Origin: Scalesia atractyloides
Taxonomy: Eukaryota; Streptophyta; Magnoliopsida; Asterales; Asteraceae
DNA length: 64,000 bases
NCBI GenBank assembly: GCA_947069175.1
Contig: CAMTDV010000012.1
Coordinates: 35,186,341-35,250,340 of the forward strand
Direction: 5' to 3'
Shown: positions 45,204 through 56,586 of the stretch, in pieces
Layout: every line of letters begins with the position of its first letter
How positions within the stretch are numbered: position 1 is the first letter of the stretch
Notes under the pieces: model-generated
Seen by the model: only the letters and a program-made list of their open reading frames with translations
Database searches by the model: none
What the model was told of the DNA's origin: nothing
Translations under genes and position numbers: made by a program

Positions 45204-48037
45204 TATGACATCCCGGTTTTTCGGATAACTTAAACGCAATACTTGTCGAATAAATTGTATGCTACGTATTAAACGTGTACGAGTTAGTGAATACGTGATG
45301 TGCGATTATGTGATTGTTTTAGTTATAAAATAATTATGGTAAATATGTACACGAACCGAACCGAACCGCGACACGAACCAACTTTGATTTCTTGTGACTC
45401 TAGGAGTTAACCAAGATTTGGGGACCAAGTTTAGAACCCAAACCATTCTCGGCCGTGTGCAACCCAAACCCCAAACCCATTGCGTGCAACCCAAACCGAA
45501 CCAACCCAAACCACTCTCGGCCACGAGATCAAACCCAAACCGTAACCCTTATCTCTTTGCGCTATATATACAAACCCACATGCATGCTCCTTAACACAAA
45601 AACCCTAGCAACCGACGGCAGCTTCTTCCTTCATCATATCGATCGTGATCAGCCTTGTTACATTCCATTCGGTCGCGAGATCAGCCCCTTTGTTCACTTC
45701 CTCGATCACAAACAGCCCACTCTTCTTCCCGGTCGCGAACAACACTTCCTTCTCGGTTACGGATCTTCTCGGTCGCAAGTATCTTTGATCATCGGTTCCT
45801 CATCTCACTCACGGTTCGTTTACCTTATCATTAAAGATTAGAATTTATCATTTGTTACAAGATCATATTCGGATATATGTGTTTGAATGAAGTGATTGTG
45901 TTGTTTTCGGATTGTTAATGCTAGATTGAAAGTTGGATTTTTGTTTGAAAATCTGAAATCATAGGCTGTATTTGTTTATAAAAACTAGAGATGTTGATTA
46001 GGGTTTGCATGGATATGTTATATGTATTGATCTATGATTAGAAAAATCAGTTCTTGATCGCTTAGGTTCATTATATTGACGGTTTATGCGAATTAGTGGT
46101 AACAAAATGCTGAAACAGGTTGCTGAGTAATAGTTACAGCCGACTTCATCTGGCTGTAACTCGTACATTAGTTGTCGAAAAACGGATTTTCTGAAGTCTA
46201 AAACGTAGATATTTGAATAACGAATCTAATGGCGCTGGATTCATATTTTTCTGAAGTCGTTTGATATTTTTAAGTGGCCAAATAAGTTCAGTAACTAAAG
46301 CTGAGAAAATCCTGAAATTTTGTTAGTTGTTTATCGAGTTGGATTTTATAATCAGTAGGGAGTCGAATCATGAAATTTGTACAGCAACTAGGTATGGAAA
46401 TTTCCGGGCAACTCCCACTGGAATTTTGTTAATTGAACGATCAGTGATTTTTAAATAAATTCTTCCGTGGACTGCAGTCAGAAAGCGACGAATCTGACTG
46501 CAGCCTAGTATATTAATATTTATGGTTAATGGTAAAGATTTAGGACTTGGAAAATTTATATAAATTTCTACAGTATAAATGTCACCTGCTGTAAAATAAT
46601 TGGAATTTTTGGAACGTTGGAACTATTTTACAAAAATTCTAGAAAACAGCTGAATTATGAGTATGTAAGCTGAAATTTGATAACTTGTGATTGTGTGCAC
46701 CAAAGTGTTGCATGGATTGGATTATGTTCATGATAAATTGTTTTGATTACTATGATCACATGAGGATACTTGCATGCATGTTTGAGTGTTAGGTATTTTG
46801 TTTGTGTGTATCACTTTGTGCGTAAATTAAGTGTAGAATTTGTATTGGTGTGTTCACACACTGACTTGAAATCAATTGGTTCGTTAGGACGCAATTAGCG
46901 GTCCCATCCTTTACGACTTCTTTGCTACACTAACCGAGCAACAAAAGGTGAGTTCACGGCCCCTAACTTTATCCGGTTTTTAAACAACAGGGGGAGAAAC
47001 ATGTATACACTCTTCAAACTCAATCTCTTTACGTTATACGAAATTAACGTCACATAACTATTCGGTAACTAAGTTGATGTTAATGTAATGTTATGGTCAC
47101 TAAGCAGCTATATCACTTAAGTCCTCGTCAATCTCTCGGATCGTTAGTATTGGGTTTTAATAGCGGGGGAATTATAAGTAGTACTACTGGGCCCGACAAG
47201 CCCCATCCGAGCTAGTCGCGCTAGCCGACCGGGTATGGTCAACGGGTGAATAATTTGGCCTAACTTCGCCATGGTCAGTGATAGGCCTGGCAACACGGAG
47301 GCACAACAGTCAGCTTCGATCGCGAACACTTACGTGACATAACTTTAGGCTAGCTACCTATATATGTTAACATTGAACTTAATTACGAATCAACTATATT
47401 ATCCCGGGTTGAGGATAATGGAAACAACAACTATATTATCCCGGGTTGAGGATAATGGAAACAACAACTTATATTCCGGGTTTGGAATAATGGAACCAAC
47501 ATCATTATTATTCCGGTTAAGGAATAATGGAACTATCGGTATTATTCCGGGTTGGGAATAATGGAACTAAATCGTTATCCCGGGTTAGGGATAACGGGGG
47601 AAACAAACTCATAACCGAACAAACGAATTTATGAAAACCTGTGAACTCACTCATCTTTAATGTTGACACTTGTTTCTTTACATGTTTCTCAGGACGCTAG
47701 GAGCTCTAGGTGCACTCACTTGCATTGATCAAGATATATTTTATCGAGTCTCATTTACAAACATTGTTTTGGATTTTCCTTTGGTTTTGGCGTTTGTGTT
47801 GGCGCCCGTTTCTCTACTTATGTTATGCTTCCGCTCAACCATAAAAACTAATGCTTCCGTTAAACTTTGGTAACTAACTAAGACAATCTAAAATCTACGA
47901 TGATTGGTTGATCAAATGATTTTTGGAAAACGTATTATCAAATCATATAGAGTCGTTCGACGTACTAGTGTTTCAGATTCTGGTTTGTTCACACGCCTCG
48001 TGGTAAAACTCCGCAAGTAGAAATTGAGGGTGTGACA
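45204..48037 (+). mobile_element. Element A 3' LTR (2,834 bp)
   Basis: Begins TATGACATCCCGG (a G-to-A change in the usual TGTGACA) and ends GGGTGTGACA. The hairpin array is at 47,399-47,597 and the TATA box at about 45,562. Confidence 0.9.
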
Positions 48038-48042
48038 CCACT

Positions 48043-50274
48043 GCCCACTTACACGACATCTTTCCAACCAAAGAATTAAAATCGATACACAACATTTGTC
48101 CTCTATCTCTGCCACCCGACTTATAATCATATTCCCGTGTTTAGATGCGCTTGTTATCCAAATTTGTCATCTACTCAGCCTCATAAGCTCCATGCACAGT
48201 CCATTCGGTGTATCTTTCTTGGCTACCCGCCAAATTTTCGTGGCTATCAACGTCCTACCCTATCTACGGGACGTGTCCACATATCGTGTTATGTTGATTT
48301 CGATGAAACGTCGTTCCTGTTTACTAAACCATTACCCTCATCCACCTACACATTCCTCAATGAGGATAACACACCATTTTACTCATACACCTTCCCTCCA
48401 AATATAGCCCACACCCAGCAACCCGAGACACCTAACCTACACACCTCCACCACATTAGTTGAAACCAATTCACCCACCCTCGCTCCCAATACTACCATTG
48501 TACCAACCTCCTCACCATCCCCTCCTACACTAAACCTGCCCGCATCACCACCACCTAACCTACCAAACCCACCTTTACCGAACTCACCAAATAAGATCAA
48601 CCCACTACCCTCACCGAACTCACCGCCACCACCTCCACCTACCACTCACCACATGACCACTCACGCCAAAGCTGGTGTTGCCAAACCAAGCCCAAAATAT
48701 AATCTTTACTCCACCACACCACCTATCTCACCAATACCCACCTCTCACCTAAAGGCGTTAGCCGACCCGAACTGGAAAACGGCCGTGCTAAATGAATACA
48801 TGGCATTAATAGATAATGGGACACGGGAACTAGTACCGCGCCCGACTTCCCATCCGGTCATACGTTGTGTGTGGTTGTTTAGACACAAATTTTAACCGAA
48901 TGGGAACGTCGATCGCTACAAGGCGAGGATAATAATTAATGGAAAATTACAAACCGTTGACGTTGATTGTGACGAAACATTTAGTCCGGTTGTTAAACCG
49001 GCTACCATTCGAACAGTTTTGACCATTGCTCTATCAAAAGGATGTTAAAAATGCATTCTTACATGGAAATTTAGAAACTGTATTCATACACCAACCACCA
49101 GTGTCGCTGATCCGTCGAAACCCAATTATGTTTTTTGCCTGTGCAAGTCTTTATATGGACTCAAGCAGGTACCGACGGCATGGTTGAATAGGTTTTCTAC
49201 ATTTATCTCCTCTCACGATTTCAAGGGCACTCTATGTGACCATTCCTTATTTATTTATCGTAACGGAAGTCAGCTTGCTTGTCTTTTATTATATGTGGAT
49301 GATATCATTTTAACCGCCTCATCTCAAGCTTTATTGGCAACTATTATTCGGCTACTCTCACAAGAGTTTGCTATGTCAGATCCCACAAGCTTTATATCAT
49401 TTTTTTGGGATTACGGTAAAAAGAGACAACCATGATATGTTTTTATCACAAACCCAATATACTCGTGATATCTTGCATCGTGCCAATATGTTTTCATGCA
49501 AACCTTGCACTACACCATTGGATACGTCCTCCAAGCTTAGTGCTACTGATGGCAAGTTATTACCCGATGATACTCACTACCGTAGCTTGGTAGGGAAATT
49601 AAAATATCTAACTTTTATGAGACCTGACATATCGTATGCGATACAACAAGTCTGTTTTTTCATGCTTGCTCCTAGGGAGCCACACTTTGCTTTCATGAAG
49701 CGAATTCTAAGGTACATCCAGGGCATTCTTGACTATGGATTACGTTTAAATGCCGCCCCAATTCACTCTCTGGTTGCTTATTTGGATGCGGATTGGGGTG
49801 GCTGTCCAGATTCTAGGCGGTCTCCTTCAGGATATTGTGTTTGTATGGGTAACAACTTGGTTTCATGGTCCTTTGAAAGGCAACCCACAGTCTCACGTTC
49901 TAGGGCAGAAGCCGAATACCAAGGCGTAGCAAACGTTGTAGTGGAAACCACCTAATTGCGTAACTTACTGCTAGAACTACATGTAGCAGTTACACGAGCA
50001 AAACATCGTCTATTGTGATAATGCTTCATATATCTATTTGTCCGAAAATCCTGTGCAACACCAACAAACAAAACACATTGAGCTCGATATCCACTTTGTT
50101 CATGAGAAAGTACGCCTAGGTCAGATTCGAGTTTTACATGTGCCCTCATCCTACCAGTTTGCCGATATTTTTACAAAGGGTGTCTCGAGACAATTGTTTG
50201 AAAGCTTCCGCTCTAGTATGACCGTTTGCAAGAGCTCACAGTCAAACGGAGGAGGTATTAGCGGAAACCTATAA
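48043..50274 (+). pseudogene. copia pol 3' half: reverse transcriptase and RNase H
   Basis: It resumes the interrupted frame of the integrase C-terminus (HKLHAQSIRCIFLGYPPNF), then a Pro/Thr-rich linker. RT follows with ALADPNWKTAVLNEYMALI, SLYGLKQVPTAWLNRF and the catalytic LLLYVDDIILT (about 49,300). Between about 48,895 and 49,170 the RT core is in broken frames and partly deleted (the stretch after TIALSKG). RNase H includes SLVGKLKYLTFMRPDISYA and SRAEAEYQGVA, and near the end HFVHEKVRLGQIRVLHVPS. Stop at 50,272-50,274, then a weak purine tract and the 3' LTR. Confidence 0.78.
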
Positions 50275-50292
50275 ACCATATCAATCAAATAT

Positions 50293-50418
50293 TGTAATTG
50301 TGGAAAGTATATCAGTAGCTATATAGGTAAGACAATTAGTTACAAATGTATCTCTATCTATTGTATGATGTACTGTGAGTATCTTCATCAACAAATACAA
50401 GAACCATAAACACTTTTA
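50293..50418 (+). mobile_element. copia 3' LTR (approximate ends)
   Basis: Begins near TGTAATTGTGGAAAG and ends near CACTTTTAGT. It carries about 10 extra bases against the 5' copy, including ATGTACTGTG. Confidence 0.6.
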
Positions 50419-50811
50419 GTATAGACTCGTCTTACAAATATGAAAGAAATCAAATGTTATAAAGATTAATATAAATCACACTTCATAGATTATCTTTTAA
50501 TAGAAATCTTAAAAGATAAAGAAAATGAATATTAATGACATTCTTTATCGAATACCATAAATGACCTATAATCTACTCATAAAAACGGTACATATTACTC
50601 ACTTTGTGGGACTTGAACCTATGTCACTTTTGTATGGACTAGTCATTTACCCTTGCGATGCGACAGGAGTGGCGATTTACAATAGGATACTCGTTTACCA
50701 TTAGTTATCAGTGGTCTCGTGATATATTGTATAGTACTTAAGTTAGTTTTCTTATTCATGATATGTTGGCACTTATCATCAGTGGTTTCTGATTAGTGGT
50801 AGTTTGGAAGG
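50419..50811. other. AT-rich flank of the copia element
   Basis: No gene or repeat boundary was recognised until the palindromic repeats start at 50,812. Confidence 0.5.
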
Positions 50812-52817
50812 AATAACATCAGATGTTAGGCAAACACTAATGATGTTAGACAAACACTGATGATGTTGCTAACCTCTGATGGAGTAATAACATCAGATGT
50901 TAGGTAAACACTGTTCATGGTAGCCAACCATTGCTGAGTATAACATCATGGTTTTGCTATACAACTACTGTTGGTGTGTTAGTAGTGGTTTGTCATCAGT
51001 AGTTTGCATCAGTGGTTTCTGATTAGTGGATAGGATTACAAGTTGCAGATTTAACAGATAAAGTTGAACAAATTGGAACTTAATGATGGGACGTGCCATC
51101 TTTATTACTGAAGAACAGTAACTTATACATAATTCTCGCCCAAACTATGCACAAAAAACATCTTATATAAACAACCCCAGGCCCTTCCATTGATTACACC
51201 AAAAGCAAACACCATAGTTTACCAAATACCTAATGGCAACCTCGTTTCTTATAACGTCAGCTTTGTTCTCCATAAAGTTTCATTGAATGAGGTGGACAAC
51301 ATTCTTAGGTCATTATTAAGTGAGCATAACAATGTTATCAATCTCGTTCAGCAGAATTTTATTGAGATAAACCTTACCTTGTTCAAATTAAAATGCCAAA
51401 AAGTTCAAAAAAACAGATGGCAAACCTGTAAGCTGTGTGTTGTAAAAGATTTTGCTGAATGAGATGGACAAATCCTCAAGGCAAACAAAAAGATGATTGT
51501 GATATGTCATTTTGTCTGCTTTGTTCTTGAGGAAGGTTTGGACGAGAAGGAGGGACATATGCCAGTCTAAACGCTATTTTAGACTCCATTTGAAATGATG
51601 GAGAATGGGATGAGCATGATGATGGACAAATATCATCAAAGCAAAAAACCCACACGCATTCACACCCAGCAGAATAGTGTCCACAAAAATGGCATCGATC
51701 TATGTGTCCACCCTCCACAAAACCACATCACAAATCAACATCAAAAGATGCACCAAAAACTAAAACGCCATATTTTTTGTTGATCGATCAGCTTCGCCTA
51801 GAGCATGGCATTTTAGCTGTGTAGGGAAACCGGCACCTATCTAAGGAATTCAAAGGTTCAGGTGACAAAAACTTCATGAATAAGAGACTTATGGCAGTCA
51901 AGATTTGGATGAGAAATTGGATTAGCATTATTAATTTTTTTTCCTTTTCTGTATCTTTTTTGGTGTCATTTTGTGTGGTTTGTTATCTAATTTTCAGCTA
52001 ATAAAATACATTATTTCTCTAATTGCTTATAAAATGACAAAGCACCACAAACGCCAAACACCAAACACCAAAACTATAATAAAATTCCTTTCATCACTTA
52101 TTATTATTAATCCAAACAACTACTGAAATGTATAAAACAAGGTGCAAGAGAATAACATCAGATGTTAGGCAAACACTGATGATGTTAGACAAACACTGAT
52201 GATGTTGCAAACCTCTGATGAAGTAATAACATCAGATGTTAGGCAAACATTGTTGGTGGTAGCCAACCACTGCTAAGGTGGACAACATTCTTAGGTCATT
52301 ATTAAGTAAGCATAACAATGTTATTACTCCACTGCGTGCCATTACACAGGCCATGTGATGGATCGATATTCCGTAACAATATTATTGGGAATCCAATTTT
52401 TAAACGAAGATTATGAGTCGGCAAACTACTAACATTTAGCGAGTTTAAGAACCACTAACATGACTAAGATGCTTTTGTTGTCCATTATTCATTGTAAACT
52501 AATAAAGTGTCAAATGCCTTGCAAATTAAATAAACGATAGTCATAATAGATGATGAAATAAAGTCAAACTACTACTAAAGCATCTGATAGAATCATTGCC
52601 AAACCTCTTATGAGTTTGCTAACCTCTGATAGAGTAATAACATCAGATGTTAGACAAACACTGATGATGTTGCTAACTTCTGATGGAGTAATAACATCAG
52701 ATGTTAGGCAAACACCTTTGGTGGTAGCCAACCACTTCTGAGTATAACACTCGTGTTGCTATACAACCACTTTGGTGGAGCCAACCACTGTGGTTTTGCT
52801 ATACAACTACTGTTGTT
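50812..52817. repeat. Three clusters of palindromic repeats, possibly a DNA-transposon end structure
   Basis: Clusters at 50,812-51,030, 52,151-52,330 and 52,612-52,817 share ATAACATCAGATGTTAGG, a perfect 7-bp palindrome around one A (TAACATC-A-GATGTTA), plus CAAACACTGATGATGTT and GGTAGCCAACCA. Within cluster 2 the repeat passes directly into GGACAACATTCTTAGGTC, a stretch also found alone at 51,291-51,345. Such clustered short repeats are known near the ends of CACTA and some hAT elements; that reading is an inference. No transposase is present. Confidence 0.55.
51162..51286 (+). other. Promoter-like TATA with a tiny frame MATSFLITSALFSIKFH
   Basis: A TATA-like ATATAAAC at 51,164-51,171 is followed by a 60-bp leader and ATG 51,233, which opens an 17-residue hydrophobic frame ending at TGA 51,284-51,286. 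It could be the cut-off start of a captured gene with a targeting peptide; no further exon was recognised. This is weak evidence. Confidence 0.25.
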
Positions 52818-52908
52818 TTAAAATAAGAAATCTTTTAAACTCATAAAAATAAGTATTAAAATACTAACAATTACATATGGAAAAGAAAACTACTCAGACA
52901 TTTAAAAT

Positions 52909-53230
52909 CTAATAGCAATATTCAAGAAACTTTAACTTCAACTCCATCGAGCACTGAACCTCTTGATGTATGTCCTTTATCTGTGTCATGAACTCTAGAT
53001 CTCTATCTCCGCACTATATATTACTCCAACACACAGGTCACGAACGGAAGTTGTCGGCATCGCCCTCAGGTCTCTCGAAACCTGGTCTCTCGTCAGCAGA
53101 CCAAGTTGCGGTCCGTTAAAACACCACTTTAGCTCTTGAAGAGTAGACCTATCAGCATAAACCTGGTCTTCGATTTGTTTAATAAGTCGCTCTTTAATTC
53201 GTCAGATTGTGCAGAAGTATATGATGCCAT
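52909..53230 (-). pseudogene. Small unrecognised gene fragment, frame-broken
   Basis: From ATG 53,230 (MASYTSAQSDEL) the minus strand reads, after a one-base shift, KERLIKQIEDQVYADRSTLQ and then MPTTSVRDLCVGVIYSAE to a TAG near 53,008. A last piece in a further frame (MTQIKDIHQEVQCSMELKLK) ends at TAG 52,911-52,909. Composition suggests a helical protein. I do not recognise a family. The stretch may be a captured or decayed host gene. Confidence 0.4.
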
Positions 53231-53415
53231 TTTAATGTATTTATAAGAAATGATGAAAACAATAACAATTGCTCTTCTATTTCACTGAGTGAATCGGTGT
53301 ATGATGAAAAAAATTTTGAAGGGTAATATATGTAACACCCTGTAAAATCGTGTCCAATAGTATAGTGACACGTGTTATATTTTAATATAGTCTTTAAAGA
53401 CCAATAAGGACTAAA

Positions 53416-53640
53416 GGCGTCAACATGCTCAAGTTCAACCTCTGAGTGACGAACCGATGTCAACATGCATAAATAATAGCCTCTGAGTGACTGATATGTC
53501 AACATGCTTAAATCATTTGCCTCTGAGTGACTGATACGTCAACATGCTTGAAACTTGGCCTCTGAGTGACTGATATGTCAACATGCCCAGCCTCTGAGTG
53601 ACATCGGAATCAACATGCTTGTAATAAGCCTCTGAGTGAT
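53416..53640 (+). repeat. Tandem repeats CCTCTGAGTGAC / GTCAACATGC in the U3 part of LTR B
   Basis: Six CCTCTGAGTGA(C/T) words alternate with GTCAACATGC-type words at about 30-50-bp spacing; a further isolated copy is at 53,757. All lie upstream of the TATA box. The word holds TGAC, the core bound by WRKY factors, but binding here is untested. Confidence 0.75.
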
Positions 53641-54140
53641 CCTTTGTGAACTCCTAACTCTTATACGTGCCATTTGTTGGACGAGAGAGTTCAATTTTGT
53701 AAATATGTGAAAGTTGGATAATGGAGGGATTAAAAGTGTCAAAGTGTTAATTTATACCTCTGAGTGACTTTTAACGAACCGAGAGCTCAACAATGTTCGG
53801 GCATAATCCCGGTATGCCAAGTATTGGCTACGGAAGGCTAAAAGTGCTAAAAAGGTATTTTGAAGGCCTTTAGAGGCTTTATATAGTTCAGGGATTAAAA
53901 GTGTCAAACTTTGGAAATGGCCATGGGGCGGTCGCGGGCCGCGAGAGACATGCCCTGTGTCTCTCACGCCCCGCGAGACAGGCTCTACTGCAGAAAAATT
54001 GTTTGGAGATCAAGCAAACCTCCAAAACCATTCAATTCAAAATCATGGCTTCTCTAAACTGCTATCCCACGTTTTGGGACACTTGTAAGCTTCTTCTTAC
54101 TCTCCTAAACACCTGGCTTCACCTCCTTTGAATTCTCCAA

Positions 54141-54150
54141 CTATAAATAG
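54141..54150 (+). promoter_or_regulatory. TATA box of element B LTR
   Basis: CTATAAATAG about 810 bp into the LTR, followed by a leader with CTTCTCCCTCCTC. It is the best TATA match in this LTR. Confidence 0.65.
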
Positions 54151-56586
54151 GTGTTCAAGTGCTCATTCCAACTTGCACCTTTCTTAAACATAACTCTTCT
54201 CCCTCCTCTGGAAGTTCCTAGCTGAAAGGAGCATCCAACTTAGTTCTCTTGCATTGTAGGAACCTCTTGTAAGTGTTCCTTACTCTTGCATTTTTGTTTA
54301 TAGGCTTCTATAGCCAAAAGTCAAGCGTTTTACGGCAAACGCTTTGACTTTCGGTTAAGACCATTATGGTCCATCCATTGTTCGAAATGAACATGGCTAA
54401 GTGATCGTAATAAGGTAGGTATTAATCCCTATAAAGGGCACCTTCTGAAGATCACGTTTGCTAGACCAATTGACGGGTCAAAGTTATGTTATTAAAAAGT
54501 CAAACAGGCCATTTTTCGGAAAAATCATAAATTGATCTTATATATGTTATGAAACATGTTTTGACACTTAAACAAGTTGGTAATAATTATTAGAACATGT
54601 AAGAGCATGTTCGGCTCGTCAATTTCAGTTCTAGGGTCGGTTCGCAACCTAAAGTCGTGAAGTTTGACTACTGCTTTGACTTTCGAATCTGACCCGATTT
54701 AGATTAGTAACCTACTGATCTAAAGTTTTATTATGATCATAATATAATGTAGCATGACCCTCTGAAGTTATATTACATGATCATAATCAGAATCTAAGTT
54801 TATGCACAAGTTCCATAATTATGCCATTTTTTACCAAAATGCCCTTTTTGAACAAAACAAGGTTTTAATGATAATAAACTTGAAATTGAGTTTCCTACTG
54901 ATGTAATATTATAAGTAGGATTATTTGGGATGTTAAACCAAGTTGTAAACTGAGTTTCAAGCAGGTCCTTAAACTATGTCGATAAATGACGGTTTTAGTC
55001 CTTGTGACTCATAAAATGATTTTAATCAATCTTTCAAGGTAAATCATTTTAAACATTTTAAGTCTGACCCTAAGGTCAGTTTCATTAAACATCGCTTAAC
55101 AACGTCATCTTACGACATAAGCGCCATTTTGGCGCATAGTATGGTTTTAAATCATATTATTGACCAAAACTTGATATCTACTGATTTCAAAACTATTTTA
55201 AACATAATTATAGTAGGTACATGTTATAAACTCATAATCCCAAATAATTTATAAACTATGTGTAAAATGACCAAAATGCCCCTTCGGTGCATAGTTTGAT
55301 CATAAAAGATAATTTACACATATAATTGACATCCTACTAATATTATTTCATAAATAAAGTATTTTTCCAGAATACATATAATTATAACATTAAATTATAT
55401 TCAAGTTCTTTTTATATGGTATGAAATTACCAAAATGCCCTTATGAGGCATAGTTTCGTTTTAAAACCTTAATGGGCATATAAGTTGATATCCTACTAAT
55501 ATTTTAACTTATTTAAAGTATAATGGCATATAGAACTTGTCCATGACTTATCCGGTTACCCGATATCGCTATTATGCACACAGTTACGTATATGTAACTA
55601 TTTTACGGTTTAACCGTAACGGGTTTAACCTTGTCATTTAGCCTCAAAATCAAGAATGTTTATAGTTTACCCATATTATATAAGTCAAGTACTTGTGGGG
55701 TTTAAACTACATTCTATCCGATCATCATTTAATCAAGCGTTATACGTAATGACCATGTACACTAGCCGGTTTATAAGACCGTTAGTATTTAATTGGCTAG
55801 CTTGTGCATAATCCAGACTAGAGCCTTCTCGGTAAATGTTATCTGCACTTGGTACTTTTGTATACGGCTGAGTTATTTAAGAATAAAAGAAGAAGACTAG
55901 CTCAGGTAAATACTCTCGACTTATTTTCCCTATACCGGCTTGGGATACGGTAAATTATTATCGTTTGGTCCATTGCAAGGTCAACTTTCCCAAGTTAATA
56001 AAAGATTTTGGTGTCGTTTGCACTTAGAACCAATATTTAATGTTTCTAAAATGAGTCAGTTGGGTGTATTTACCAGCGTAAGCCGGCGTATCTTCCAAAG
56101 GCTAATCTACAGGTATAATACGAAATAGGCCGGAAGTTGCTCGGTAGAGAATAAGAGGATCTTGCAAATCCTTAGATCTGCCTAAAGTCTGTTTTGTATT
56201 CTTTCTTGCACATTTTACGATCCTCCTGTAGATCTTCTATTACGAGCCTGTATATTATTTTAGATTTCGAACATTTCAGTTTGTAATAGTAATTTTACTC
56301 CAAGACTTCCGTTGTGTTATGTTTAATTGACAATGATGTTATCAACTTACGTCACGATACTCCCCACCCGGGCCCACCGGTGTTTGGATTTCAGGGTTGG
56401 AAATCCGGGATGTGACAGGGTTGGTATCAGAGCCAACGTTTGAGAGAATTAAACACTAGCCTTTTGTGTTTAGTCTCAAACTTACACGAGCACTTTCCTT
56501 AGACTTCCGAGTCTAGGCATTGACCTAGGATTACTCATTTCATTATTAAGTTATTAGTATTGTTTTTAAATTGATTTCTAACAGGA

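Larger units (their letters stand above)
36390..48037 (+). mobile_element. Ty3/gypsy chromovirus (Tekay/Del-like), element A, full length
   Basis: It is bordered by a perfect 5-bp target duplication CCACT (36,385-36,389 and 48,038-48,042). LTRs are 36,390-39,229 and 45,204-48,037. The primer site TGGTATCAGAGCC is at 39,233-39,245 (initiator Met tRNA). Then come an extra ORF, gag, pol with a C-terminal chromodomain-like segment, and the purine tract GGGGATAATA before the 3' LTR. By eye the LTRs differ at only about 20 sites over 2.83 kb, so insertion was recent. It sits in the integrase region of the copia element. Stops and a mutated RT active site show that this copy cannot move by itself. 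Confidence 0.92.
34163..50418 (+). mobile_element. Ty1/copia retrotransposon, split by gypsy element A
   Basis: Short LTRs of about 120 bp flank it: 34,163-34,282 and 50,293-50,418, sharing AATTGTGGAAAGTATATCAG, GACAATTAGTTACAAATGTA and CAAGAAACATAAAC or a near variant. The 5' LTR is followed by TAGTATCACAG, a decayed form of the initiator-Met primer site TGGTATCAGAG. Gag, protease, part of integrase, RT and RNase H follow in copia order. The frame is interrupted at 36,389 by element A and resumes at 48,043. Copia sequence without the insert is about 4.6 kb. Many stops make it inactive. Confidence 0.82.
53331..56417 (+). mobile_element. Element B 5' LTR (3,087 bp)
   Basis: Begins TGTAACACCCTG, ends GGGATGTGACA. 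It contains tandem CCTCTGAGTGAC repeats, a GC-rich palindromic stretch near 53,930-53,985 (GGCCGCGAGAGACATG; GCCCCGCGAGAC) and a TATA box at 54,141. Confidence 0.85.

Noticed and set aside
51190..51462. 90-residue plus-strand frame from 51,190
   Set aside because: It opens on TTG, not ATG, has no motif and runs across repeat words; only the short ATG frame at 51,233 was kept as a weak note.
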